Below, piece after piece: positions 1 through 13,420 of a stretch of 64,000 nucleotides of DNA. Position numbers and translations under genes: made by a program. Source of the stretch: Ptiloglossa arizonensis (taxonomy: Eukaryota; Arthropoda; Insecta; Hymenoptera; Colletidae); contig NW_027478398.1 in NCBI RefSeq assembly GCF_051014685.1, positions 2,232,001-2,296,000 on the forward strand, written 5' to 3'. How positions within the stretch are numbered: position 1 is the stretch's first letter; each line of letters begins with the position of its first letter. The notes beneath the pieces were generated by a model that made no database searches, was not told where the DNA came from, and worked only from the letters and a program-made list of their open reading frames with translations.

Positions 1-459
1 ATTCTGATGCTAGAAACGAATAACTGGAATGACGTAGGGAAAAAGACACACACCATTGTAATCGGTCTACTTTCTACTTTCAGATGCAACAGGAAATAAG
101 CGAGTTCGTCAATCCGTTCGCGAGATATGGGAGTTTGAAGTTAAGGAATGCTTGAGAAACCATCAAAATTTTCGGAAGTCTGATACTCGAAACCAATAAC
201 TACAAAGGCCTAGGGGAAAACTACACATACCTTTGTAATCGGGCGAGTATCTACTTTCAGATGCAACAGGAATTTCTCGAGCTCGTCAATCCGTTCGTGA
301 GATATGGGAGTTTGAAGTTAAGGAATGGCTGAGAAACCATCAAAATTTTCGCAAGTCTGATGCTAGAAACGAATAACTGGAATGACCTAGGGGAAAAGTA
401 CACACACCATTGTAATCGGGCAAGTATCTACTTTCAGAGGCGGCAGGAACTTCTCGAGT
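1..459 (+). repeat. segment repeated near 5,310 and 10,075
   Basis: The opening segment carries rare markers: gacgtagggaaaaag, then cggtctactttc, aaataagcgag, and cggaagtctgatactcg. The same ordered set is found at 5310-5767 (offset 5,309 bp, 30 units minus 1) and again from 10075 (a further 4,765 bp, 27 units minus 14). Small deletions at about 5625 and 9289 account for the minus 14. The first copy parts from the others at about 460, where it has ttcgtcaatcc and atatggtag instead of ttcgccaatcc and gtatcggag. Confidence 0.8.
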
Positions 460-895
460 TCGTCAATCCGTTCGCGAGATATGGTAGTTTGAAGTTAAGG
501 AATGGTTGAGAAACCATCAAAATTTTCGCAATTCTGATGCTAGAAACGAGTAACTGGAATGACCTAGGGGAAAAGTACACACACCATTGTAATCGGGCAA
601 GTATCTACTTTCAGAGGCGACAGGAACTTCCCGAGTTCGCCAATCCGTTCGCGAGTTATCGGAGTTTGAAGTTAAAGAATGGTTGAGAAACCATCAAAAT
701 TTTCGCAAGTCTGATACTCGAAACCAATAACTACTATGGCCTAGGGCAAAAATACACATATCGTTGTAACCGGAAGAGTTTCTGGTTTCAGATGCAACAG
801 GAATTTCTCGAGTTCGTCAATCCGTTCGCGAGATATGGGAGTTTGAAGTTAAGGAATGGTTGAGAAACCATCACAAATTTCGCAAGTCTGATACA

Positions 896-3019
896 CGAAA
901 ACAATAGCTACAATGTCCTAGGGGAAAAATACACATACCTTTGTAATCGGGCGAGTTTATACTCACAGATGCAACAGGAATTTCTCGAGCTCGTCAATCC
1001 GCTCGCGAGATATGGGAGTTTGAAGTTAAATAATGGTTGAGAAACCATCAAAATTTTCGCAAGTCAGATACTCGAAACCAATAACCGGAACGGCCTAGGG
1101 GAAAAGTACACAAACCATTGTAATCGGGCCAGTTTCTACTTTCAAATGCAACAGGAATTTCGCGAGTTCGCCAATCCGTTCGCGAGGTATCGGAGTTTGA
1201 AGTTAAGGAATGGTTGAGAAACCATCAAAATTTTCGCAAGTCTGATACTCGAAACCAATAACTACCATTGCCTAGGGGAAAAATGCACATACCATTGTAA
1301 TCGGGCAAGTTTCTACTTTCAGATGCAATAGGAGCTTCTCGAGTTCGTCAATCCGTTCGCGAGATATGGGAGTTTGAAGTTAAGGAATGGTTGAGAAACC
1401 ATCTAAATTTTCGCAATTCTGATGCTAGAAACGAATAACTGGAATGACCTAGGGGATAAGTACACACACCATTGTAATCGGTAGACTTTCTACTTTCAGA
1501 TGCAACAGGAAATAATTGAGTTCGTCAATCCGTTCGCGAGATATAGGAGTTTGAAGTTAAGGAATGCTTGAGAAACCATCAAAATTTTCGCAAGTCTGAT
1601 ACTCGAAACCAATAACTACAAAGCCCTAGTGGAAAAATACACATACCTTTGTAATCGGGCGAGTTTATACTTTCAGTTTCAACAGGAATTTCTCGAGTTC
1701 GTCAATCCGTTCGCGAGATATGGGAGTTTGAAGTTAAGGAATGGTTGAGAAACCATATAAATTTTCGCAATTCTGATGCTAGAAACGAATAACTGGAATG
1801 ACCTAGGGGATAAGTACACACACCATTGTAATCGGTAGACTTTCTACTTTCAAATGCAACAGGAATTTCTCGAGATCGTCAATCCCTTCGCGAGATATGG
1901 GAGTTTGAAGTTAAGGAATGGTTGAGAAACCATCAAAATTTGCGCAAGTGTGATACTCGAAACCAATAACTGGAATGGCCTAGGGGAAAAGTACACACAC
2001 CATTGTAATCGGTAGACTTTCTACTTTCAGATGCAACAGGAAATAATTGAGTTCGTCAATCCGTTCGCGAGATATGGGAGTTTGACGTTAAGGAATGCTT
2101 GAGAAACCATCAAAATTTTCGCAAGTCTGATACTCGAAACCAATAACTGGAACGGCCTAGGGGCAAAGTATATACACCATTGTAATGGGGCGAGTTTCTA
2201 CTTTCAGATGCAACAGGACTTTCTCGAGTTCGCCAATCCGTTCGCGAGATATGGGAGTTTGAAGTTAAGGAATGGTTGAGAAACCATCAAAATTTTCTCA
2301 AGTCTGATACTCGAAACCAATAACTACAAAGCCCTAGGGGAAAAATACACATACCATTGTAATCGGGCGAGTTTATACTTTCAGATGCAACAGGAATTTC
2401 TCGAGCTCGTCAATCCGTTCGCGAGATATGGGAGTTTGAAGTTAAGGTATGCTTGAGAAACCATCAAAATTTTCGCAAGTCTGATACTCGAAACCAATAA
2501 CTACAAAGCCCTAGTGGAAAAATACACATACCTTTGTAATCGGGCGAGTTTATACTTTCAGATGCAACAGGAATTTCTCGAGCTCGTCAATCCGTTCGCG
2601 AGATATGGAAGTTTGAAGTTAAGGAATGGTTGAGAAACAATCAAAATTTTCGCAAGTCTGAAACTCGAAACCACTAACTGGAACGGCCTAGGGGCAAAGT
2701 ATACACACCATTGTCATCGGGCAAGTTTCTACTTTCCAATGCAACAGGACTTTCTCGAGTTCGCCAATCCGTTCGCGAGATATGGGAGTTTGAAGTTAAG
2801 GAATGCTTGAGAAGCCATCAAAATTTTCGCAAGTCTGATACTCGAAACCAGTAACTTCAAAGCCCTAGGGGAAAAATACACATACCTTTGTAATCGGGCG
2901 AGTTTATACTTTCAGAAGCAACAGGAATTTCTCGAGCTAGTCAATCCGTTCGCGAGATATGGGAGTTTGAAGTTAAGGAATGGTTGAGAAACCATCAAAA
3001 TTTTCGCAAGTCTGATACT
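896..3019 (+). repeat. 12-mer HOR, copy A (period 2,124 bp)
   Basis: This block is tandemly duplicated at exactly 12 x 177 bp. The rare landmark acaatagctacaatg lies at 901 and again at 3025. Contained variants include the tactcacag allele, ggccagtttc with gaggtatcgg, gcaataggagcttc, and two ggtagactttc units. The near-exact match starts at the cgaaaacaat after position 895; upstream sequence is similar but carries mismatches. Confidence 0.9.
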
Positions 3020-5143
3020 CGAAAACAATAGCTACAATGTCCTAGGGGAAAAATACACATACCTTTGTAATCGGGCGAGTTTATACTCACAGATGCAACA
3101 GGAATTTCTCGAGCTCGTCAATCCGCTCGCGAGATATGGGAGTTTGAAGTTAAATAATGGTTGAGAAACCATCAAAATTTTCGCAAGTCAGATACTCGAA
3201 ACCAATAACCGGAACGGCCTAGGGGAAAAGTACACAAACCATTGTAATCGGGCCAGTTTCTACTTTCAAATGCAACAGGAATTTCGCGAGTTCGCCAATC
3301 CGTTCGCGAGGTATCGGAGTTTGAAGTTAAGGAATGGTTGAGAAACCATCAAAATTTTCGCAAGTCTGATACTCGAAACCAATAACTACCATTGCCTAGG
3401 GGAAAAATGCACATACCATTGTAATCGGGCAAGTTTCTACTTTCAGATGCAATAGGAGCTTCTCGAGTTCGTCAATCCGTTCGCGAGATATGGGAGTTTG
3501 AAGTTAAGGAATGGTTGAGAAACCATCTAAATTTTCGCAATTCTGATGCTAGAAACGAATAACTGGAATGACCTAGGGGATAAGTACACACACCATTGTA
3601 ATCGGTAGACTTTCTACTTTCAGATGCAACAGGAAATAATTGAGTTCGTCAATCCGTTCGCGAGATATGGGAGTTTGAAGTTAAGGAATGCTTGAGAAAC
3701 CATCAAAATTTTCGCAAGTCTGATACTCGAAACCAATAACTACAAAGCCCTAGTGGAAAAATACACATACCTTTGTAATCGGGCGAGTTTATACTTTCAG
3801 TTTCAACAGGAATTTCTCGAGTTCGTCAATCCGTTCGCGAGATATGGGAGTTTGAAGTTAAGGAATGGTTGAGAAACCATATAAATTTTCTTAATTCTGA
3901 TGCTAGAAACGAATAACTGGAATGACCTAGGGGATAAGTACACACACCATTGTAATCGGTAGACTTTCTACTTTCAAATGCAACAGGAATTTCTCGAGAT
4001 CGTCAATCCCTTCGCGAGATATGGGAGTTTGAAGTTAAGGAATGGTTGAGAAACCATCAAAATTTGCGCAAGTGTGATACTCGAAACCAATAACTGGAAT
4101 GGCCTAGGGGAAAAGTACACACACCATTGTAATCGGTAGACTTTCTACTTTCAGATGCAACAGGAAATAATTGAGTTCGTCAATCCGTTCGCGAGATATG
4201 GGAGTTTGACGTTAAGGAATGCTTGAGAAACCATCAAAATTTTCGCAAGTCTGATACTCGAAACCAATAACTGGAACGGCCTAGGGGTAAAGTATATACA
4301 CCATTGTAATGGGGCGAGTTTCTACTTTCAGATGCAACAGGACTTTCTCGAGTTCGCCAATCCGTTCGCGAGATATGGGAGTTTGAAGTTAAGGAATGGT
4401 TGAGAAACCATCAAAATTTTCTCAAGTCTGATACTCGAAACCAATAACTACAAAGCCCTAGGGGAAAAATACACATACCATTGTAATCGGGCGAGTTTAT
4501 ACTTTCAGATGCAACAGGAATTTCTCGAGCTCGTCAATCCGTTCGCGAGATATGGGAGTTTGAAGTTAAGGTATGCTTGAGAAACCATCAAAATTTTCGC
4601 AAGTCTGATACTCGAAACCAATAACTACAAAGCCCTAGTGGAAAAATACACATACCTTTGTAATCGGGCGAGTTTATACTTTCAGATGCAACAGGAATTT
4701 CTCGAGCTCGTCAATCCGTTCGCGAGATCTGGAAGTTTGAAGTTAAGGAATGTTTGAGAAACAATCAAAATTTTCGCAAGTCTGAAACTCGAAACCACTA
4801 ACTGGAACGGCCTAGGGGCAAAGTATACACACCATTGTCATCGGGCAAGTTTCTACTTTCCAATGCAACAGGACTTTCTCGAGTTCGCCAATCCGTTCGC
4901 GAGATATGGGAGTTTGAAGTTAAGGAATGCTTGAGAAGCCATCAAAATTTTCGCAAGTCTGATACTCGAAACCAGTAACTTCAAAGCCCTAGGGGAAAAA
5001 TACACATACCTTTGTAATCGGGTGAGTTTATACTTTCAGAAGCAACAGGAATTTCTCGAGCTAGTCAATCCGTTCGCGAGATATGGGAGTTTGAAGTTAA
5101 GGAATGGTTGAGAGACCATCAAAATTTTCGCAAGTCTGATACT
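3020..5143 (+). repeat. 12-mer HOR, copy B
   Basis: This is the second copy of the 2,124-bp block. I noticed only a handful of substitutions against copy A, for example ttcttaattctg near 3888 for ttcgcaattctg, ggggtaaag near 4284, gagatctgg near 4728, tgtttgag near 4750 and gggtgag near 5020. No indel was noted. The match ends at 5149, where aaccaataaccgg replaces the expected aaacaatagct. The low divergence indicates a recent duplication. Confidence 0.9.
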
Positions 5144-6469
5144 CGAAACCAATAACCGGAACGGCCTAGGGGAAAAGTACACACACCATTGTAATCGGGC
5201 CAGTTTCTACTTTCAAATGCAACAGGAATTTCTCGAGTTCGCCAATCCGTTCGCGAGGTATCGGAGTTTGAAGTTGAGGAATGGTTGAGGAACCATCAAA
5301 ATTTTCGCAATTCTGATGCTAGAAACGAATAACTGGAATGACGTAGGGAAAAAGACACACACCATTGTAATCGGTCTACTTTCTACTTTCAGATGCAACA
5401 GGAAATAAGCGAGTTCGTCAATCCGTTCGCGAGATATGGGAGTTTGAAGTTAAGGAATGCTTGAGAAACCATCAAAATTTTCGGAAGTCTGATACTCGAA
5501 ACCAATAACTACAAAGGCCTAGGGGAAAACTACACATACCTTTGTAATCGGGCGAGTATCTACTTTCAGATGCAACAGGAATTTCTCGAGCTCGTCAATC
5601 CGTTCGTGAGATATGGGAGTTTGAAATAAGGAATGGCTGAGAAACCATCAAAATTTTCGCAAGTCTGATGCTAGAAACGAATAACTGGAATGAACTAGGG
5701 GAAAAGTACACACACCATTGTAATCGGGCAAGTATCTACTTTCAGAGGCGGCAGGAACTTCTCGAGTTCGCCAATCCGTTCGCGAGGTATCGGAGTTTGA
5801 AGTTATGGAATGGTTGAGAAACCATCAAAATTTTCGCAAGTCTGACACTCGAAACCAATAACTACTATGGCCTAGGGCAAAAATACACATACCGTTGTAA
5901 TCGGGCGAGTTTCTGCTTTTAGATACAACAGGAATTTCTCGAGTTCGTCAATCCGTTCGCGAGATTTGGGATTTGAAATTAAGGAACGGTTGAGAAACCA
6001 TCAAAATTGTCGCAAGTCTGATAATCGAAACCAATAACTACAAAGGCTTAGGGGAAAAGTACACACACCATTGTAATCGGGCAAGTATCTACTTTCAAAT
6101 GCAACAGGAATTTCTCGAGTTCGCCAATCCGTTCGCGAGGTATCGGAGTTTGAAGTTAAGGAATGGTTGAGAAACCATCAAAATTTTCGCAGGTCTGATA
6201 CTCGAAACCAATAACTACTATGGCCTAGGGCAAAAATACACATACCGATGTAATCGGACGAGTTTCTGGTTCCAGATGCAACAGGAATTTCTCGAGTTCG
6301 TCAATCCGTTCGCGAGATATGGGAGTTTGAAGTTAAGGAACGGTTGAGAAACCATCACAAATTTCGCAAGTCTGATTCTCGAAACCCATAACTACCATTG
6401 CCTAGGGGAAAAATGCACATACCTTTGTAATTGGGCGAGTTTCTACTTTCAGATGCAATAGGAACGTCT

Positions 6470-7960
6470 CGAGTTCGTCAATCCGTTCGCGAGATATGGT
6501 AGTTTGAAGTTAAGGAATGGTTGAGAAACCATCAAAATTTTCGCAATTCTGATGCTAGAAACGAGTAACTGGAATGACCTAGGGGAAAAGTACACACACC
6601 ATTGTAATCGGGCAAGTATCTACTTTCAGAGGCGACAGGAACTTCCCGAGTTCGCCAATCCGTTCGCGAGTTATCGGAGTTTGAAGTTAAAGAATGGTTG
6701 AGAAACCATCAAAATTTTCGCAAGTCTGATACTCGAAACCAATAACTACTATGGCCTAGGGCAAAAATACACATATCGTTGTAACCGGAAGAGTTTCTGG
6801 TTTCAGATGCAACAGGAATTTCTCGAGTTCGCCAATCCGTTCGCGAGATATGGGAGTTTGAAGTTAAGGAATGGTTGAGAAACCATCACAAATTTCGCAA
6901 GTCTGATACACGAAAACAATAGCTACAATGTCCTAGGGGAAAAATACACATACCTTTGTAATCGGGCAAGTTTCTACTTTCAGATGCAATAGGAGCTTCT
7001 CGAGTTCGTCAATCCGTTCGCGAGATATGGGAGTTTGAAGTTAAGGAATGGTTGAGAAACCATCCTAATTTTCGCAATTCTGATGCTAGAAACGAATAAC
7101 TGGAATGACCTAGGGGATAAGTACACACACCATTGTAATCGGTAGACTTTCTACTTTCAGATGCAACAGGAAATAATTGAGTTCGTCAATCCGTTCGCGA
7201 GATATGGGAGTTTGAAGTTAAGGAATGCTTGAGAAACCATCAAAATTTTCGCAAGTCTGATACTCGAAACCAATAACTACAAAGCCCTAGTGGAAAAATA
7301 CACATACCTTTGTAATCGGGCGAGTTTATACTTTCAGTTTCAACAGGAATTTCTCGAGTTCGTCAATCCGTTCGCGAGATATGGGAGTTTGAAGTTAAGG
7401 AATGGTTGAGAAACCATATAAATTTTCGCAATTCTGATGCTAGAAACGAATAACTGGAATGACCTAGGGGATAAGTACACACACCATTGTAATCGGTAGA
7501 CTTTCTACTTTCAAATGCAACAGGAATTTCTCGAGATCGTCAATCCCTTCGCGAGATATGGGAGTTTGAAGTTAAGGAATGGTTGAGAAACCATCAAAAT
7601 TTGCGCAAGTGTGATACTCGAAACCAATAACTGGAATGGCCTAGGGGAAAAGTACACACACCATTGTAATCGGTAGACTTTCTACTTTCAGATGCAACAG
7701 GAAATAATTGAGTTCGTCAATCCGTTCGCGAGATATGGGAGTTTGACGTTAAGGAATGCTTGAGAAACCATCAAAATTTTCGCAAGTCTGATACTCGAAA
7801 CCAATAACTGGAACGGCCTAGGGGCAAAGTATATACACCATTGTAATGGGGCGAGTTTCTACTTTCAGATGCAACAGGACTTTCTCGAGTTCGCCAATCC
7901 GTTCGCGAGATATGGGAGTTTGAAGTTAAGGAATGGTTGAGAAACCATCAAAATTTTCTC
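6470..7960 (+). repeat. third relative of the 470-2,300 block with a two-monomer deletion
   Basis: From about 6470 the sequence follows 470 onward at offset 6,015 (acgagtaactgg at 546 and 6561; acaatagct at 901 and 6916). Near 6937-6966 it jumps to offset 5,661 (gcaataggagc from 1325 at 6986). The change is 354 bp, exactly two units, so two monomers present at about 940-1296 are absent here. After the jump it follows the 12-mer block to about 7960. Confidence 0.8.
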
Positions 7961-9000
7961 AAGTCTGATTCTCGAAACCAATAACTACAAAGCCCTAGGG
8001 GAAAAATACACATACCTTTGTAATCGGGCGAGTTTATACTTTCAGATGCAACAGGAATTTCTCGAGTTCGTCAATCCGATCGCGAGATATGGGAGTTTGA
8101 AGTTAAGGAATGGTTGAAAAACCATCAAAATTTTCGCAAGTCTGATACTCGAAACCAATAACTACAAAGCCCTAGTGGAAAAATACACATACCTTTGTAA
8201 TCGGGCGAGTTTATACTTTCAGATGCAACAGGAATTTCTCGAGCTCGTCAATCCGTTCGCGAGATATGGGAGTTTGAAGTTAAGGAATGGTAGAGAAACC
8301 ATCAAAATTTTCGCAATTCTGATGCTAGAAACGAATAACTGGAATGACCTAGGGGAAAAGTACACACACCATTGTAATCGGGCAAGTATCTACTTTCAGA
8401 GGCGACTGGAACTTCTCGAGTTCGCCAATCCGTTCGCGAGATATGGGAGTTTGAAGTTAAGGAATGGTTGAGAAACCATCAAAATTTTCTCAAGTCTGAT
8501 ACTCGAAACCAATAACTACAAAGCCCTAGGGGAAAAATACACATACCATTGTAATCGGGCGAGTTTATACTTTCAGATGCAACAGGAATTTCTCGAGCTC
8601 GTCAATCCGTTCGCGAGATATGGGAGTTTGACGTTAAGGTATGCTTGAGAAACCATCAAAATTTTCGCAAGTCTGATACTCGAAACCAATAACTGGAACG
8701 GCCTAGGGGCAAAGAATATACACCATTGTAATGGGGCGAGTTTCTACTTTCAGATGCAACAGGACTTTCTCGAGTTCGCCAATCCGTTCGCGAGATATGG
8801 GAGTTTGAAGTCAAGGAATGGTTGAGAAACCATCAAAATTTTCTCAAGTCTGATACTCGAAACCAATAACTACAAAGCCCTAGGGGAAAAATACACATAC
8901 CATTGTAATCGGGCGAGTTTATACTTTCAGATGCAACAGGAATTTCTCGAGCTCGTCAATCCGTTCGCGAGATATGGGAGTTTGAAGTTAAGGAATGGTT
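7770..9000 (+). repeat. 5-mer duplication (period 885 bp)
   Basis: The marked unit with gggcaaagtatataca, then ttgtaatggggcgag and caacaggactttctcg, occurs at 7822 and again at 8707, 885 bp (5 x 177) apart. Each copy is followed by a unit with ttttctcaagtctg. The second copy has small changes (aaagaatataca). Ends are approximate. Confidence 0.65.
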
Positions 9001-9280
9001 GAGAAACCATCAAAATTTTCGCAATTGTGATACTCGAAACCAATAACTGGAATGGCCTAGGGGAAAAGTACACATACCGTTGAAATCGGACGAGTTTCTG
9101 GTTTCAGATGCAACAGGAATTTCTCGAGTTCGTCAATCCGTTCGCGAGATATGGGAGTTTGAAGTTAAGGAATGGTTGAGAAACAATCACAAATTTCGCA
9201 AGTCTGATATTCGAAACCAATAACTACCATTGCCTAGGGGAAAAATGCACATACCTTTGTAATCGGGCGAGTATCTACTT

Positions 9281-9300
9281 TCAGATGCACTTAGTTCGTC
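9281..9300 (+). other. 11-bp deletion removing the XhoI palindrome
   Basis: tcagatgcacttagttcgtc stands where most units have a sequence 11 bp longer containing the caggaatttctcgag stretch. This shortens one monomer to about 166 bp and explains most of the non-integer spacing between the segments at 5310 and 10075. Confidence 0.8.
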
Positions 9301-10589
9301 AATCCGTTCGAGAGATATGGGAGTTTGAAGTTAAGGAATTGCTGAGAAACCATCAAAATTTTCGCAATTCTGATGCTACAAACGAATAACTGGAATGACC
9401 TAGGGGAAAAGTATACACACCATTGTAATCGGTAGACTTTCTACTTTCAGATGCAACAGGAAATAATTGAGTTCGTCAATCCGTTCGCGAGATATGGGAG
9501 TTTGACGTTAAGGTATGCTTGAGAAACCATCAAAATTTTCGCAAGTCTGATACTCGAAACCAATAACTACAAAGCCCTAGTGGAAAAATACACATACCTT
9601 TGTAATCGGGCGAGTTTATACTTTCAGATGCAACAGGAATTTCTCGAGCTAGTCAATCCGTTCGCGAGATATGGGAGTTTGAAGTTAAGGAATGGTTGAG
9701 AAACCATCAAAATTTTCGCAAGTCTGATACTCGAAACCAATAACCGGAACGGCCTAGGGGAAAAGTACACACACCATTGTAATCGGGCCAGTTTGTACTT
9801 TCAAATGCAACAGGAATTTCTCGAGTTCGCCAATCCGTTCGCGAGGTATCGGAGTTTGAAGTTGAGGAATGGTTGAGAAACCATCAAAATTTTCGCAAGT
9901 CTGATACTCGAAACCAGTAACTACTATGGCCTAGCGCAAAAATACACATACCGTTGTAATCGGGCGAGTTTCTGCTTTTAGATGCAACAGGAATTTCTCG
10001 AGTTCGTCAATCCGTTCGCGAGATATGGGAGTTTGAAGTTTAGGAATGGTTGAGAAACCATCAAAATTTTCGCAATTCTGATGCTAGAAACGAATAACTG
10101 GAATGACGTAGGGAAAAAGTACACACACCATTGTAATCGGTCTACTTTCTACTTTCAGATGCAACAGGAAATAAGCGAGTTCGTCAATCCGTTCGCGAGA
10201 TATGGGAGTTTGAAGTTAAGGAATGCTTGAGAAACCATCAAAATTTTCGGAAGTCTGATACTCGAAACCAATAACTACAAAGGCCTAGGGGAAAACTACA
10301 CATACCTTTGTAATCGGGCGAGTATCTACTTTCAGATGCAACAGGAACTTCTCGAGCTCGTCAATCCGTTCGTGAGATATGGGAGTGTGAAGTTAAGGAA
10401 TGGTTGAGAAACCATCAAAATTTTCGCAAGTCTGATGCTAGAAACGAATAACTGGAATGACCTAGGGGAAAAGTACACACACCATTGTAATCGGGCAAGT
10501 ATCTACTTTCAGAGGCGGCAGGAACTTCTCGAGTTCGCCAATCCGTTCGCGAGGTATCGGAGTTTGAAGTTAAAGAATGGATGAGAAAC

Positions 10590-13420
10590 CATCAAAATTT
10601 TCGCAAGTCTGACACTCGAAACCAATAACTACTATGGCCTAGGGCAAAAATACACATACCGTTGTAATCGGACGAGTTTCTGCTTTTAGATACAACAGGA
10701 ATTTCTCGAGTTCGTCAATCCGTTCGCGAGATATGGGAGTTTGAAGTTAAGGAATGGTTGAGAAACCATCACAAATTTCGCAAGTCTGATACTCGAAACC
10801 AATAACTACCATTGCCTAGGGGAAAAATGCACATACCTTTGTAATCGGGCGAGTTTCTACTTTCAGATGCAATAGGAACTTCTCGAGTTCGTCAATCCGT
10901 TCGCGAGATATGGGAGTTTGAAGTTAAGGAATCGTTGAGAAACCGTCTAAATTTTCGCAATTCTGATGCTAGAAACGAATAACTGGAATGACCTAGGGGA
11001 TAAGTACACACACCATTGTAATCGGTAGACTTTCTACTTTCAGATGCAACACGAAATAATTGAGATCGTCAATCCGTTCGCGAGATATGGGAGTTTGAAG
11101 TTAAGGAATGCTTGAGAAACCATCAAAATTTTCGCAAGTCTGATACTCGAAACCAATAACTACAATGCCCTAGGGAAAAAATACACATACCTTTGCAATC
11201 GGGCGAGTTTATACTTTCAGATGCAACAGGAATTTCTCGAGCTCGTCAATCCGTTCGCGAGATATGGGAGTTCGAAATTAAGGAACGGTTGAGAAACCAT
11301 CAAAATTTTCGCTAAACTGATACTCGAAACCAATAACTGGAATGGCCTAGGGGAAAAGTACACACACCATTGTAATGGGGCGAGTTTCTACTTTCAGATG
11401 CAACAGGAATTCCTCGAGTTCGTCAATCCGTTCGCGAGATATGGGAGTTTGAAGTTAAGGAATGGTTGAGAAACCATCAAAATTTTCTCAAGTCTGATAC
11501 TCGAAACCAGTAACCGGAACGGCCTAGGGGAAAAGTACACACACCATTGTAATCGGGCCAGTTTCTACTTTCAAATGCAACAGGAATTTCTCGAGTTCGC
11601 CAATCCGTTCGCGAGGTATCGGAGTTTGAAGTTAAGGAATGGTTGAGAAACCATCAAAATGTTCGGAAGTCTGATACTCGAAACCAATAACCGGAACGGC
11701 CTAGGGGAAAAGTACACACACCATTGTAATCGGGCCAGTATCTACTTTCAAATGCAACAGGAATTTCTCGAGTTCGTCAATCCGTTCGCGAGATATGGGA
11801 GTATGAAGTTAAGGAATGGTAGAGAAACCATCAAAATTTTCGCAAGTTTGATACTCGAAACCAATAACTGGAATGGCCTAGGGGAAAAGTACACATACCG
11901 TTGAAATCGGACGAGTTTCTGGTTTCAGATGCAACAGGAATTTCTCGAGTTCGTCAATCCGTTCGCGAGATATGGGAGTTTGAAGTTAAGGAATGGTTGA
12001 GAAACCATCACATATTTCGCAAGTCTGATATTCGAAACCAATAACTACCATTGCCTAGGGGAAAAATGCACATACCTTTGTAATCGGGCGAGTATCTACT
12101 TTCAGATGCAACAGGAATTCCTCGAGTTCGTCAATCCGTTCGCGAGATATGGGAGTTTGAAGTTAAGGAATGGTTGAGAAACCATCAAAATTTTCTCAAG
12201 TCTGATACTCGAAACCAGTAACCGGAACGGCCTAGGGGAAAAGTACACACACCATTGTAATCGGGCCAGTTTCTACTTTCAAATGCAACAGGAATTTCTC
12301 GAGTTCGCCAATCCGTTCGCGAGGTATCGGAGTTTGAAGTTAAGGAATGGTTGAGAAACCATCAAAATGTTCGGAAGTCTGATACTCGAAACCAATAACC
12401 GGAACGGCCTAGGGGAAAAGTACACACACCGTTGTAATCGGGCAAGTTTCTACTTTCAAATGCAACAGGAATTTCTCGAGTTCGTCAATCCGTTCGCGAG
12501 ATATGGGAGTTTGAAGTTAAGGAATGCTTGAGAAACCATCAAAATTTTCGCAATTCTGATGCTAGAAACGAATAACTGGAATGACCTAGGGGAAAAGTAT
12601 ACACACCATTGTAATCGGTAGACTTTCTACTTTCAGATGCAACAGGAAATAATTGAGTTCGTCAATCCGTTCGCGAGATATGGGAGTTTGACGTTAAGGA
12701 ATGCTTGAGAAACCATCAAAATTTTCGCAAGTCTGATACTCGAAACCAATAAGTGGAACGGCCTAGGGGCAAAGTATATACACCATTGTAATGGGGCGAG
12801 TTTCTACTTTCAGATGCAACGGACTTTCTCGAGTTCGCCAATCCGTTCGCGAGATATGGGAGTTTGAAGTTAAGGAATGGTTGAGAAACCATCAAAATTT
12901 TCGCAAGTCTGATACTCGAAACCAATAACTGGAACGGCCTAGGGGAAATGTACACACACAGTTGTAATCGGGCAAGTTTCTACTTTCAAATGCAACAGGA
13001 ATTTCTCGAGTTCGTCAATCCGTTCGCGAGATATGGGAGTTTGAAGTTAAGGAATGCTTGAGAAACCATCAAAATTTTCGCAATTCTGATGCTAGAAACG
13101 AATAACTGGAATGACCTAGGGGAAAAGTATACACACCATTGTAATCGGTAGACTTTCTACTTTCAGATGCAACAGGAAATAATTGAGCTCGTCAATCCGT
13201 TCGCGAGATATGGGAGTTTGACGTTAAGGAATGCTTGAGAAACCATCAAAATTTTCGCAAGTCTGATACTCGAAACCAATAAGTACAATGCCCTAGGGAA
13301 AAAATACACATACCTTTGCAATCGGGCGAGTTTATACTTTCAGATGCAACAGGAATTTCTCGAGCTAGTCAATCCGTTCGCGAGATATGGGAGTTTGAAG
13401 TTAAGGAATGGTTGAGAAAC
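10590..13420 (+). repeat. 16-mer HOR, copy 1 (period 2,831 bp)
   Basis: The markers gacactcgaaacc and ttagatacaacagg open this block at 10611 and recur at 13442 (offset 2,831, 16 units minus 1). Within it are a 4-mer duplication (caacaggaattcctcg at 11401 and 12109, 708 bp apart) and a 3-mer duplication (gttgtaatcgggcaag at 12431 and 12961, 530 bp apart). The block is therefore itself built from smaller duplications. Confidence 0.8.
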
